A DNA stretch of 64,000 nt from Oreochromis niloticus (GCF_001858045.2 NC_031973.2:13232664-13296663); one strand, 5' to 3'. Positions 48,101 to 59,121 are shown, counted from the first letter of the stretch. Notes: generated from the letters alone by a model not told the origin. A program made the numbers and translations.

Positions 48101-51100
48101 AAAAAAGCACAACAAAAAAACACCATTTTTGTGGTTCCTAAGAAGATCTTTGTTCAAAATGTAGGTGTCAGATGAAAAGGCATACATACATAGGTAGGAA
48201 TGGTGGTGGTGGTGGTGGCGGCGGGGCGCACTGGTGCACTCTCAGATGCACAATATTTATCATATATTATATTTTAGTCTTTTGCTAGAAGGCTCCATGA
48301 GAGGATCAGGTATGATTTGATGGGATACTTTTTTTTTTTTTTAACTGATAAATGGCAGATCTTGCAAGTTCCAACCCTCCATTTGTGCTCTGTGCATGTC
48401 TTTGCCTTGTTCTGAAGGTTTTTACAGAGGTTATGTGAGAACCGCAAGGGTCAAGCCTTGATATGGGACAGTGTAGCACACCAGCAGCAACTTTGCATTC
48501 CTCTCAGCAAAAATTGCTGATGAGGATTGCTTACTTGCTTGCTTGCTGCAGAATAAAAAAAAAAAGGTTGAAAACCTGAACAATTTCACTATTTTTGGTC
48601 CTGCAACATTGTAGCAATATTGTATGACTGTGAGAGTTACTGCATTGTAATTTGTATCTCTTTATGTATAATCTCTTTATCTGTGTTGACTGACTGTGGC
48701 AATGCAGTGAACGATCTTTAGTTTAATTTGTACGTGTTCCTTTTCATTATTTTCCCTGGTATCATCTTGTGTCCATGGCTGGATTGTTCCATTATTAGGG
48801 CCATCACAGTCTGCCATTACTGGATTCTTAGTGGCTGAACTTTAACCCTTTCCTTCAGGTTCTGTCACTGTGAAACTCAGGATGCATTATTCTAATGATC
48901 ACACACACACACCTATACTACCACTGCCACCACTACCAACCCCCCAATGCCCCCTCTCTCCCCTCGCCTCCACCTCACACACCCAACCCTCCCCCCGGGC
49001 CTAAAAGAAGACAGAACGAGGGAGAGAAGAGACACAGAGAGAGAGAAATTCAGGAGGATAAAGCTTTGAAGTGGCTTTCCATCGCAGCGAGTCTGCCGGC
49101 CGTCTCCCCGAGACGTGTCACCTTTGCCGAGAGGGAATAGGAAAATCACGTTTCGAATGGTAATGATAACATACTAATCACTTGAGCTCTTTGAAGAACC
49201 CAGGGAGTGCGCTACTCTGTCAGTATCCCTGGCTGCCTCATGCTCCCAGGCACACACAGGCACTGCAGCCATGGTCTAGGTGTATTAGCTTAAGCGTTGC
49301 ATGTCAGTGCGTCCCCTGCATCGCAGCTGATCCATAGGGGCTCATTATAGCACAAGCTTGGTATCCGTTTTCTCCCACATGTATACTGACACCATATCTG
49401 TTGGTGCCACTACCACTTCCACGCCACCTCCAAACCCCTTCTACCACAACCTTCACCAAAAACACACCACACCTCGCATCCAGCGCCACTCGCCGTCTAC
49501 TTATCAGTTTCCTCCTACCGCAAGACCATTTTATCACTCAACCACCCAACCCGTTCTCCTATCGCGCCATCCCTCCTCTGCCCTCCCTTTAACTATTAAA
49601 AAGTATCTCTGCAATTTTAAATGACATCTGTCAGCGGCACAAAGAAAAAGGAAACGAGGGAAAGAAAAGAGTTCAGAGGGAGTTTTCTCCTCCCTGCTCT
49701 TTTCCCATCCCTCTTGTTGTCAAAGTTTGAAAAGTGTGTCGTTGACTTTTTTTTTTTCTTCCCCTCCACATTTTTCATTTCCTCTGAGTGATTAGCTGGT
49801 ACACATTTTGACAGCCAAACCAAAAGTAGAGATTTCACTTCTTTCCCTGTCCCCTTCACTCATGTGATGGGCGTGAAACCCTTGTCAGATGGGCGGCTGT
49901 CATTCATTGGGTTGTTTTCCAGTGTCAGATGTGTTAAATCTGATCAGTTTCTTAAGGTTGCGCATTAGAAAAGCCGTCACAACCAACAGCATTCAAGTAA
50001 ACATTTAAGTCTTCCATGTTTATGCTGTTTGATTGCAGTGTGGGTTTAATGAAAGCTCAGTCTTATGTTGGTTTTGCACATGAAGTGTCTCAGTTCAGTG
50101 GATGATGAGGGGTTGTTTTTAGTATGTATGTGCATCTTTATATGTTATATAGGTGGCTGGGCACTTTGGACTCAGCAGACATGTTGTATGTAAAAAAAAT
50201 CCACAAGGTTAATAAGTTTTAGAACTTGGCAATTCAGTTTGTAAGGCCACTACGACAGGCTTTAAAAGGCAGCTCACAACAGTCACCAGTTACAGACTTT
50301 TTAACTAACTTTATCTAAGTTTAATTAACTGTTTCAGCCTTTCAGAGAAAGCTTTGAATAAGAGCCTAAAAAAACTGTAAATTTCAGCATTTTTAGCTAC
50401 CACTATTTTAACTCCACCAAAGAAAGTGAGAGCCCATAGTGGACGTCCAGTCAACGGATGAGCTCTTTTCTTGTCTTGCTTGTTATATAGGAGCTGTTTA
50501 GGTAGAGAAGAAGCCAAAATCACTGGTTTGCTTGGTATCCTAGGAACTGCTATCAGTAGTTTGTACTCGTATACGCGTGATATTTACAGCCTTAGCTTAG
50601 ACCTTGATACTCACAAACACCCTCTTTGGAAAATAAAAAATCAAATTGCAGTCTTAATAATTTATGAAACCCATCTTTTCTTGCTATGCTCTCTGAACTC
50701 CATTCTTTAAACGGACGTTCTTGTCAATTGTTGATAGTTGTGAGGAATCCAAGGAGGAACACAGTAACTCATATCACAAATTTTTATGCATTCATGACAC
50801 TGATGAGTTTGAAAAATATGATTTTTAGATTTTATGTGTGGCATTACTCTCCACCTGTAAAGGGGGTAGATGTTGATTTGTGACTAGAGTTTTCCTCCAG
50901 TTGGAAAACATTAGCTGGACCTGGTTTTGTTTTACCTGGACAGCTTTTTAAATAAATTTGTATTTCATCTTAAGGCGAGGAGTTAAAACAAATGAACTGT
51001 TCTGTGTCGAACGGAAGGCAGGGTTGTGAAACAGTATGAGGAGGCAGCAAAGCTCCAAGTAGTGCCGCTTTTTATGTCCAAGATGAGGCAGCAGCACCCT

Positions 51101-51411
51101 TTTTTACATGCATTTACTTGATATTCCATCAGGACACAACACATTGTCATCCATGAAGGTTATTGCAAACATGATTGTATTATGTTGTCGCTGTGGATGT
51201 GGTCTGTCTGCTTAGGTGACAGCGTTGATGTATTTCTTTGAAATGGGTCCCAGCCCTCTCAATCAATTTTTATTTTGTGTTTGTTTCTCTGGCTTGAGTT
51301 CTTTTTTTTTTTTCTATTTATTGCAGAGAGCACATCTGTTGGACAACACAGAGAAGCTGGAAAGGTCATCACGGAGACTGGAGGCCGGCTACCAGATAGC
51401 AGTAGAAACTG
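13908..51411 (+). CDS. vti1a: vti1a gene, coding span (6 coding exons seen, 3' part beyond right edge)
   Basis: Qb-SNARE of the trans-Golgi network and endosomes, which forms SNARE complexes with syntaxin and VAMP partners for retrograde and vesicle fusion steps. Exons 13908-14001, 23265-23323, 24222-24332, 39872-39949, 44962-44982 (microexon) and 51327-51411 join in frame to 149 residues of about 217. Residues 1 to about 100 are the three-helix Habc domain (MSSDFEAYEQDFG...; LEQMDLEVREIP...; KSYKQEMEKLEKDF). Residues from about 122 (RAHLLDNTEKLERSSRRLEA) start the SNARE helix. The rest of the SNARE motif and the membrane anchor must lie beyond 64000. Introns are large: 9.3, 0.9, 15.5, 5.0, 6.3 and more than 12.5 kb. 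The start is fixed by strong similarity to vertebrate Vti1a; the upstream frame is open but has no ATG. Confidence 0.96.
14935..14961 (+). mobile_element. LINE fragment, left of first hAT insertion
   Basis: The few bases before the hAT element encode RTVHE, which continues into the reverse transcriptase frame on the other side of the element. The last 8 bases, GCATGAGG, are the target duplication. The left limit of the LINE is uncertain. Confidence 0.5.
14962..15530 (-). mobile_element. hAT element A (569 bp, zf-BED relic)
   Basis: Ends are inverted repeats of TAGGGCTGCTCAATTA. Flanks are GCATGAGG (14954-14961) and GCGTGAGG (15531-15538), an 8-base target duplication with one change. On the minus strand the open frame 15282-15040 begins MPLVEKRGKTTSVVWKHYGF, the start of a BED zinc finger as found at the N terminus of hAT transposases. 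It is an internally deleted, non-autonomous copy inserted into the LINE. Confidence 0.85.
15531..15969 (+). pseudogene. LINE reverse transcriptase fragment, middle part
   Basis: Encodes VGVTDGFEVGLHQASGLSSF, then VIMDRLIDEVRQE and FMFADDILTCSYSREQV. This is the palm of a non-LTR reverse transcriptase with the FADD catalytic box, followed by YALERRGVKV. Stops follow the FADD region. The fragment is cut at 15969 by hAT element B and resumes at 17385. It resembles the LINE often found in fish next to genes (RTE-like); the clade is not certain. Confidence 0.85.
15970..17376. mobile_element. hAT element B (1,407 bp) inside the LINE
   Basis: Inverted ends TAGTGCTGtGCGATATG and TAGTGCTGgGCGATATG, followed by many ATCG/CGAT-rich repeats. 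The flanking 8 bases CCTGCTAT are identical on both sides (15962-15969 and 17377-17384). No transposase frame remains. About two thirds of its length is a second element inserted at a TTAA (16100-17042). Confidence 0.9.
16100..17042. mobile_element. piggyBac-like non-autonomous element nested in hAT B
   Basis: Flanked on both sides by TTAA (16096-16099 and 17043-17046). The left end is CCCTTTACAACC and the inverted right end is CCCTTTAAGACC. TTAA targets with ends starting CCC are the mark of piggyBac elements. At 943 bp it contains no transposase. Removing it with one TTAA restores a continuous hAT B sequence. Confidence 0.8.
17385..17711 (+). pseudogene. LINE reverse transcriptase fragment, C-terminal part and 3' end
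   Basis: After the insertion the frame resumes: IEQFAYKGGEKRLRWFGNVE, SRDSECIG and then DRMRWKQMVCCDNP with a stop at 17687. This follows the order of the C-terminal end of the same LINE. It is followed by GCGAGCAGCTGTAAGAAGAAGA, an AAG-rich 3' tail usual for this family. It fits directly onto the part ending at 15969. Confidence 0.85.
18910..19426. mobile_element. hAT element D (517 bp, non-autonomous)
   Basis: Flanks CTTGACTA (18902-18909) and CTTAACTA (19427-19434) are an 8-base duplication with one change. Ends are imperfect inverted repeats (TAGAGGGGGCGGAT; TAGTGCGGTGCGATAT), with GATCGATAC and GTATCGG-type motifs inside, as in a common fish family. No coding capacity. Confidence 0.7.
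20055..20195. repeat. Old interspersed fish repeat
   Basis: Contains GCCCCCGTTATTTCACAAGG, GATCACCACAG, CCCTTCCTGATGGAAGCC and CCTCCTGGGATC in the order of a widespread fish repeat, in decayed form. Family name not known to me. Confidence 0.45.
23265..23323 (+). CDS. vti1a: vti1a coding exon 2
   Basis: Acceptor CTTTCAG; the split Glu codon is followed by EKTQLVLNVDKQLEEVREL. Donor GTATGT. Second Habc helix. Confidence 0.95.
24222..24332 (+). CDS. vti1a: vti1a coding exon 3
   Basis: Has 37 codons, LEQMDLEVREIPIQSRAMYN to EKLEKDF, with acceptor GTTTTAG and donor GTAAGT. Highly conserved, including the VREIP segment of the Habc bundle. Confidence 0.96.
27599..27631. repeat. AAAT microsatellite
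   Basis: About eight AAAT units without interruption. Confidence 0.95.
34440..34620. promoter_or_regulatory. Candidate non-coding regulatory block with two TCF/LEF motifs
   Basis: CTTTGAT at 34443-34449 and ATCAAAG at 34568-34574 are the same TCF/LEF core on opposite strands, 119 bases apart. Between them lies compact unique sequence including TCATTA, TTTAATCG and GCCTTAAAG, in contrast to the CT-rich sequence before it. That it is an enhancer is an inference; only the motifs are seen. Confidence 0.25.
36533..36565. repeat. ATT microsatellite
   Basis: Imperfect ATT/TTA tandem units. Confidence 0.85.
39117..39142. repeat. T homopolymer (26)
   Basis: Long T run followed by a G-rich stretch and GA/GT-rich simple sequence up to about 39247. 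Confidence 0.9.
39517..39537. repeat. GT microsatellite
   Basis: About ten GT units in vti1a intron 3, some 330 bases before exon 4. Confidence 0.9.
39872..39949 (+). CDS. vti1a: vti1a coding exon 4
   Basis: Has 26 codons, KRSRIAYSDEVRNELLGDD to SSESQ, in phase 0 on both sides. Preceded by a long CT-rich tract ending CTGCAG; donor GTAAGG. Linker between the Habc domain and the SNARE helix. Confidence 0.95.
40965..40989. repeat. CA microsatellite
   Basis: About twelve CA units. Confidence 0.9.
42089..42122. repeat. CA microsatellite preceded by GCGCGC
   Basis: About 17 CA units following an alternating TGCGCGCG run, so the whole block alternates purine and pyrimidine. Confidence 0.95.
43250..43283. 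repeat. Perfect 14-bp inverted repeat with 6-base loop
   Basis: CAGAGCTCTGCCAT, loop TGACTG, then the exact reverse complement. Two G-U type pairs could extend the RNA stem. The arms contain the palindrome AGAGCTCT. Function unknown. Confidence 0.9.
44962..44982 (+). CDS. vti1a: vti1a 21-base microexon (Vti1a-beta insert, LIKLREE)
   Basis: The sequence TTGATAAAGTTGCGTGAAGAG encodes LIKLREE and stands between GATGCAG and the donor GTAAGT. It is phase 0 on both sides, so it can be included or skipped without changing frame, and lies exactly between SSESQ (exon 4) and RAHLL (exon 6). Mammalian Vti1a-beta is a brain splice form with seven residues inserted next to the SNARE helix, and this is the same place and length. 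Upstream is a pyrimidine tract with TGC at 44946-44948 and 44957-44959, as at SRRM4-controlled neural microexons. The identity of the insert with the mammalian one is from my recollection of the protein and should be checked by alignment. Confidence 0.88.
45490..45775 (-). pseudogene. Tc1-like transposase C-terminal remnant
   Basis: Minus-strand reading gives LWQILD, then KDQMNEYLLEEWRSFPP and FQGLVQS, with stops between them. These follow the order of the C-terminal part of a fish Tc1-like transposase. This family differs from the two other Tc1 remnants in the window. No terminal repeats were seen. Confidence 0.75.
48197..48220. repeat. GGT short tandem repeat
   Basis: About six GGT units followed by GGCGGCGGGGCG; G-rich on the plus strand. 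Confidence 0.85.
51327..51411 (+). CDS. vti1a: vti1a coding exon 6 (start of SNARE motif)
   Basis: Has 28 codons plus one base, RAHLLDNTEKLERSSRRLEA to GYQIAVET, with acceptor TATTGCAG and donor GTACGT. It is the N-terminal half of the Qb-SNARE helix. The next exon should begin by completing a Glu codon; I did not find it before 64000. Confidence 0.95.
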
Positions 51412-51759
51412 GTACGTATTCTGTTATGGATTGGAAAAGGAGTGGGGCGGTGTTGGGTGGGGGGGTTCAAGATAGTGCTGAGGATGAGTGAGCGACAGCA
51501 AATTGTCTTGCTCATATGCGAGGTGGGTGGATATGTGTGTTTGTGTGTGAGTGTGTGTGTGCGTGTGTTTTTGGAGGGTGGAAGGAGGGGAGTCGGTGGG
51601 GAAAAAAAACCCTCTTTCCTTGACGCCTGATGACATTTTCAGGAGCACATCAAAGGTGAGCCAGGGAGGGAGTGAGAGAAGTGTACAGGCGACAGATCGG
51701 GCGCTGCTTCTCCTTGCTCTGCTCCTGAAGAAAATTCAAGCATCACTATGGCTCTGTGC

Positions 51760-51762
<3 letters not shown>

Positions 51763-51797
<35 letters not shown>
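51763..51797. repeat. TG microsatellite
   Basis: About 17 TG units downstream of vti1a exon 6. Confidence 0.95.
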
Positions 51798-51800
<3 letters not shown>

Positions 51801-54800
51801 GAATGCATGTGCATTTGGTGGGTGGTGCTGTGTTTTTTTGTTTTTTTTTCTCCACAAACAGATAGGGGGTCTATGAAAATAAACAATGTCAGCATTCCTC
51901 CTGAAGTTCTTAATTCAGGAGCGTACAAGAAAGAAAATAAAAACATATCACTTTCTAAATAAATCCTCTTAAAAACACACAAACCTTTTTTTTCCTCATT
52001 ATCAAGGATGGTTTTAATCTTAAAATAGGAAAAAATCTCATTGGGATCTTAAATAGATTTAACCAGTTAGCATATTTCTTTTTTCCCCCCCTCCCTGTCT
52101 TCCTTCCTGACAGTCACCACATTATTGAGGCGCAGTGTATTCCTCAGAGATATATCAAAGCTCATTCTTGAAGTATCAACCAGCTTTCTGTGGCTTCCGT
52201 TGTAGTTTTGAAAAAGTTTGTCAATTTACACTATAATCGCGGGGTGGCTGGTGTGCGCGACATCGACAGATTTAATAATTCAAGTCAAGGCAGGTTTGCA
52301 CGGAGACCACTGGCTTTTGATGTTCCCTGTAACTTGCATTCACAAATTCCTAAATACAATCTGCATTCTCTGCCTAAAAATGTTGATTCAAATTTCCGAG
52401 ATGATTCTGACGTTATTAGAGTTTCTCGACGGTGTCGAATTCTGCAACAGCCGGCGGATTTTTAATTCCGCCCTGCCGCAGCTTTCACAGTGACTCGTTT
52501 TGATGTTTTGCTTCACAGCTTGGTTGGTGGTGAAGAAGTGTACGGTGACTTAGCGGTGTTGAGCACCTCCCGTGTCCAGCGGTTTCTCCCGCTGTAGTCA
52601 CCCACATGCCCCTTGACCCTGTGTCACCAGTGGCTGTCTCTTCCACTGTGTGTGCAGCTAGCTAAGAACAATGCCCGTTTATCCTGCCTCGGTCCCACAC
52701 ACGTGGCTCGGTCCACACCAGCTGTGGGGTATGTTTGTGGTTTGGTGGGGAAGCTTCGCCCCGTGTCTTTAATCCATGACCCCTTCCTTTACTCTGCTGT
52801 CGATACCAGCCCTCCGCTCAGATGCACAACCTGAAATGGTGATGTCTCCAGGTCAACTAGAGAATACATCTAAACAAGAAGCGTAGATCCACGCGGCATA
52901 CGCAGCTCTCTACCAGACTAATCTGCCAACCTCTCAAATTCAATAAAAAGTGTTGGCATGAACATTAGGAAGCCAGATTTATCTACTCGGTTAATACAGT
53001 TTGACAGAGTTCACCATCTGATCCAAAGTTCTTTTTTTCCTTTTTTCTTTTGGATTGTTCGCCCGTTTCAAATTATATATTTTCTCTTGTTGTCCTACTG
53101 TGATGCATCACAACGCTCCCCAGACATCTTCATATTATCTTGCACTATTTAGTCCATACTCCTGCCAGATTAGTGAGTCACACAGTACGTTAAGGAAACT
53201 GGATTTGTGTTGAACTTGGTTATTTTTACAGCCCACCAAAGATTCCGTTTATTGTAGTTTGTTCTTTTTTCACATCATCAAGTACAAAACAAAATAAATA
53301 TCCAAGTCCTGCAAGTACTAGGCTTTATTCATGAGCGTTATGAAATGCCATTGGCACTTGTTGTGGAATAAGCTTTGTGTTTTCAAATGCAGGTGTGGCA
53401 TCCATGGATATTTAACAAGAATAATTAGAGCATTAAGTGTTTCTCCAATCAGACATTCTCTAGTCACACTGTAAATGCTACTCTTGCCACACATCTCAAC
53501 TCTTCTTAGACATCTAAGCCCTACTTTTTTACCAAGAGCAGTTTAGCATCGTTATTTTGCAGTAATTCAAAGTTGCATTCTCCATCCACAATGACACAGT
53601 AGCCCTTAAGAACTACAATTGACCAATGGGGGAAGTGGAACTAAAAGACATTATATTTCAAAGAGATAGATCCTGAACAAAGAAATGGCGTAGAAACTCT
53701 TTGCCCCCTTTTCTCTTCACCGCCGACAATATCTCTCTTAATGACCAGGAACAAAAAAAACAGGATGCTTCTAGGTCACATTTAAGGGGAAAAAAGAAGA
53801 CTCTTAGTTCTAAGAAAAGATGAATCTTGACACAGTATCATTTTATCATAGATATTTTAGTTTTTTCTTCTTCTATTCTCAGTGTCTCTAGTGTATTTTG
53901 TGAAACAAAGGCTTGCCAAAAGCAGTGAGAGCCCTCAGAGGGATATAGAGGAGACTCTTTGGGCATGCAGAGCTATTTACCACACGCACCCTCAAGAAAC
54001 AGGGTTCTCTGTTTGTCTCATAAATAAAGTATAGAACTTCATTAGTGAAGAGCACTGACTTGAAAGCCCAGGCATAGAGACATACAGACATGGGGGCTAG
54101 CCCAGTTAAAGAGGGCAGTAAATAAAGAGGGAGGGCATGCAGTTAGCCAATTTAAAGACATTTGAGTCAGGGGCATTTGAAATGCCCAAATGTGGAGGCT
54201 TGTCAAATTTTGGAGATGTTGTTAAATCAAAGACATGCTGGATTTTAGTCCTTCCCACCAAAGCTGAAGATATTTTGAATGATTCATGATGCTTGTTTAA
54301 GAATGAAAATAGCATGTTGTGCAACATATACATGTTGCAATGATTTGTTGCCTTACCTTTCTATTCATTAAAGGTTAGAGACTGGTTAGCAGTTTCTGAA
54401 AAGATATGACTCTATAAAATATATATATATTTAAAATTAAATTCCACTTTACATAGTAAAATTTCAACTCTTAATTTAAGAACTTAAATATTAATTTGTG
54501 TTATCTCAGCAATTAAAATTATTTGATGGCGCTTTATTGCACTTTTCTGAGGATGTAAATAGTTTAAGGTTGAAATGTAACCTTGTCACAGCAGAATTCA
54601 TTTTGTTAGCATGTTTGTGTGTTGCAAAGGACCGCTAAGGCGAGCGATCTAGCTTAATTCTAAATTTGTACGTTTCATTTTTCGTATATAAAGGAAATTT
54701 TATAATAGCTACAAGTTTACTGTAAACACAGACCAGAGGCAGTATTTAAAAAGTGTCCAATTCAGTAAATCACCCAGCAAATATGAAGGAAACTTACTTT

Positions 54801-56221
54801 GAAAATTCATCCCCCCTTATGCTTGTCACAAATACTTTAGCAATGCCAACAAAATGAGCTGCTGAAACAAAGACGAGGACAGACAAAAGCATTGCTGCTC
54901 TGCATTTTAAAGGTGGCCAGCAAGAGGCTGAGACACTTCTTCTTAGGTGAGTGTTCTTGGTGTTAGGAGCCTGTAATCAATCCTGCAAATGAAAACAGCT
55001 CATTAGGGATTGATTTCAGCCCCGTTTAGATAAGCAGAGAGGGTTGGGGTGCGGCCCCCAGGGGCCCCAGCCTAGCCCAAAGTTCACGCCATGCCAGGTA
55101 GAGAGCAGCACTGCAGGCTATCAACTTTATTAGGATGGAGATAAGCTGATTAGACCTTGTCAATCAAAGGTGCCAGTGACTCAATCATGATCCAGGGGAT
55201 TTTTCTTTCTTTCTCTCCCTTTTTGTCTCGCTTCCCACTCTCACACTCTCCCTCTCTTTTTTGTGATAAATCATTGAAGCGACCAACAAAGTGGCAGCCA
55301 TCGCTGGGCTAAGCTAAGCAGCCCTGCAGTTGTCACCAAGGCAGACGTGTGAGGACCCTGTGATGATGTGACGACTATATTAAAGAGTACATCAATTTGT
55401 TTTAGAGCAGTTTGATTTTCAACTGCAGTGGTATTAAAAGAGGGGTGGGGGGGCAAAAGAGGGGAGGGTGAGCACGTCGGCGTCATCGAACAGGATTCCA
55501 GTGGCAGAGCAAGGGGTGCTGGGACAGCGAGAAATAAATAGATAAATGACGGAGTGACGAGAAATAAATAAATATGTTTTTGTAAACATTAAAAAAAAAA
55601 TCTTCATGGCTCTCGTTTGAAGCAGAGTGTGGCTTTGAGTCTTGCTGAGAGTCCATGGGTGCTGGAGTGGCCCAGTAACACAACACACATTTGTCCCGAC
55701 TCTCTATCTCTCCCTCTCCATCTTCGTCTCTTTCCCTGTGTCTCTCCCGCTCGCTTTATTTCTCCCTGTTCCCTCTAAAGATCAGACTCGATGATTCTTT
55801 TGGTGCTGGGCCACCAAAGCGTCGCCTCAAATCCATAAGCAAACACTTAACAAATGACTTAGCCGGTTACGTTTATGAACACCGACTTTTATATTAAACA
55901 GAGGCTATTGTTATCCCTCAATACATTTTATTGAATTCTTTAATATTCAAAACATGCTGTTACTCCAGTGTAATATATAATGTTTTATTACATTTTTACT
56001 AATTTACACAAATCAAAATCCTATAGATAAATATATTTAAGTTATGTATTTAAGTGGAATTAGTATTTTTGGAAATTGACAATTATTTTACAATTTTAAT
56101 ACATTTAAAGAGATTGGGTTGAAAAATAGGTTTATAATACTAGTTTCAAGTTTTGTTTGTTTTGCAAATGCAACCCAATTTTATACTTGAATTTTTTTGT
56201 ATTAGTAAGTACTTTAATGAT

Positions 56222-56245
56222 TTATATATATATATATATATATAT
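56222..56245. repeat. TA microsatellite
   Basis: About eleven TA units in very AT-rich sequence. Confidence 0.9.
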
Positions 56246-56879
56246 TTTAAAAAGCATAGTATATACACACATTAAATGCAATGTAAATCTTTTTCTTATT
56301 AGCATGTAGCTGAATCTTTTCTCACTTCTTATTTTAGTTTATTCTCTCTGTTCTGCAATGTAGTTTTAATATTTTAAGCATCTCTTTTTCATTTCTCTTT
56401 TTAAAAGGACACTTTGCTAAAGTGGATTTCCTTGAGGTACAGCATAATAGATCACTTTTTTTGTAGGCCGATACAATCGGCATGTTGTATTGTGTTCAAA
56501 AAGAATATGAAGTTATTTGATAATTGTTTGATTAATAAAGCCGAGAGCTAGGACTTAAATATTTCACAGCTTGAATTTTCAGCTAAAGAGAAAGGAGGCC
56601 TTTTTAAAAAAAAAAAATGCTTTAAAGCGAAAAACGTTTTTCTATAGCTATTTAAAAAGAAAACAGTCATTAAAAAAACACTGCCAAAATTTAACTTGAA
56701 ACCATATTTCCTAAATATATATGCTTCAACGCATAACATCTCGCTCTCAGAAAATCTAGCCGTGGGTGAGCTGTTTATCGGTAAACCCCCGGTGGATGAA
56801 AGGCGTAGCAATAATGATTTTTTCTCTCCTAATCGGACCTTGTCAGCAAGGCGTCTTATCGTGGAGAGGAAAATGACAC

Positions 56880-57080
56880 CGATCCTATCGAAGAGCCTGG
56901 AGTCCGAATCGGCGGCGTGTGTCCCCCCCAATCATGGCCGGCCGTGGCCCAGTCATATCTAGCGCCGCCACAAACGGCGAGCGACGCTTTTTTATGTGGA
57001 CTTCAAAAACGTTGCGAGTCATTAAAATTGCACCCACGTTTGGCAGCGGGGATCAGCCGCTCTGGAGCGAAAATGGGATG
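56880..57080. promoter_or_regulatory. CpG-dense island in vti1a intron 6
   Basis: About 19 CpG in 200 bases, including GGCCGGCCGTGG, GCGCCGCC and GGCGAGCGACGC, while the DNA on both sides is AT-rich and CpG-poor. It could be a distal promoter or an unmethylated regulatory element. No transcript or splice site ties it to a gene in the window. Confidence 0.4.
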
Positions 57081-59121
57081 TGGGAAGAGGAGACTCACTA
57101 AATGTGTTAATTCCATCCTCACATGTTTACGGCTTAATTTTAATCTGTTTGAGGGAGGAGGAGGGGTGGAGGGACGATTGGAAAGGGGGGCGGGAGGGGC
57201 AATGAGAAAGCCTAGCACTGCAATAAATCGCCATTATCTTTGACACCCTAGGACTCAGCTGTTCCAGGGATTTAGGGGTCCACTGGCAACAGTGTATATC
57301 GTAGGGCATGAAAACACTGTTTACGCTTGAACTGCGGTAGCTAAGGTGCAATCACCAGTTTCAGGCTGCCCAGACAAAAGGCCTTACGTGCACAATGGCC
57401 AGCTAGCATACGGACCCTCAATGGAAGAGCTGAACCAACAGACTCAAGTATGTGTTTGTGTGTGCGCGCCTGCTTTCCTGAACGTGCGTGGCAAGTCTCT
57501 GTTTCGCTGTGTATCGACAGGTGTTGCTGCAAACATCCAAATATTAGTTCGAGCTTTTCTGGGGCTACAAAGATGGAAATAAGTGACATGTTTTTGCAAA
57601 GTTAAATGAACCTTCTCCAAAAATAGATCAAGAATTCTTGAACGAACAAAGATTGTTCCGTTAAGCTTACCGTCCACCAGCTAGTACAGCTGCTCCTCGC
57701 CTCCTTGTGTTCCTCCATTAGGTCTCCACAGAGTGTGAGCTAGCATTAATAAAATTATGAGAAAATCTAATAATTAGACCTTTAGTCAGTTATTAGCTTC
57801 AACAAGGCTCTCAACATAATGAGACTCTTGGAAGTAATGATCTGACTAGAGAGCTCATTGGAGCTTTCCTGCTAAGTGTAAAAAAAAAATAGAGCGACAG
57901 ACAACATTTTTAAGTGAAATATTGGTTTTAAACGCATTTAAACATTTAAGCTAGGCCCTAAAACTTAATCACTAGCGTTATACACATTTAGCGACTTTAT
58001 GATGGATATGAGATGAGATTGACCAAGCAACATTGACTCAAATCTTTTATTAACTAAAGATTAAACCAGCAGAGTGATTGCAACTGAACACAGGCAGCCC
58101 AACTGCTTGATTAGCATTCCTCAATAGCAAACCATGAGCAATGTCACCAACTACGGCAAATAGACTAATAAAGCACACACAAAAAAATGCTATTTAATCA
58201 GAAAACATAATTTCATTAAAGCACAATGTTCTTGAGACGATGAAAATTAAGTCATTTTGGGACACTTTGTAAATTGGTCTATATTCCTGATCAAACCCCA
58301 TCCAAATCATTTATTGATATAATCTTATCCTTATCTCAAGATACAAAACACCCTCCAAATGCTAGATTGTGGTAAGACACTATATCTTAAAAGAGACCAT
58401 CATCCCAACCTTAAATCAGGGGTTTTTTTTCTATTTTTAGGTTATAATAACTAAAAAGATACCCCCTGCCTTCTCGCATGCAGAAGAAAAAAGTGTAGCA
58501 TTGACCTCTGGCTGACACAGAGAAAACTGAGGGAGGGTGGTGGGGGTGAGATGGAGAAAAAGAAAGCAGAAAGAGCGACGGAGAGGAGAGAGCTAAGACA
58601 ACAACTGTGAAGAGCCGCATAGGGTTAAAGAAAAACTGTTTCAGAAGGAAATGGGAGACAAAAGCGCGGACTCGGAGCCCCCATGGGTGCTTTAAAGAGC
58701 CGCTACATCTGAGGTGCTGAAATATTAAAAACAGAAAAGGAGAAAAAAAACTGAAATAAAGTAAAGGAGTGGGAATGACAGGGAATTGTGCTATTTTGTC
58801 AACTGAGGACCTTTTAACAGAAAAATTAATTGAGTGATGAGAATGACGCAGTGAATGACAAGATGATTGATGACATTTAAAACCCGAAAACGGAGTAAAA
58901 AAGAAAAGAGATTAGACATTTATCAGAGTGAGTGGATAGGTTGCTGTAGAGAAGCAAGAAGTAGAAATAATGGAAAGGAGATTACCAAGATCCACGTAAA
59001 ATATTTGAATGTTTTTTACTTGTTTACCAGGTTGTTTTTTTTAAATCCTCTTGCTTCTCTTTGACCAGTAAACCTCCCTTACACATGTTCTCATTGACAG
59101 TGCACTAAAGTGACAACCATT

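Larger units (their letters stand above)
44983..51326 (+). other. vti1a intron 5 (6.3 kb)
   Basis: Contains a Tc1-like transposase remnant (about 45490-45775), a GGT repeat (48197-48220) and a C-rich zone with CA units (48895-49000). The rest is AT-rich with no exon recognised. Confidence 0.6.

Noticed and set aside
52190..52493. Two overlapping 91-codon plus-strand frames after exon 6, in a CpG-moderate stretch
   Set aside because: Neither continues the Vti1a SNARE helix, and neither has a fitting acceptor and phase. Possibly a non-coding conserved block, but nothing supports coding.
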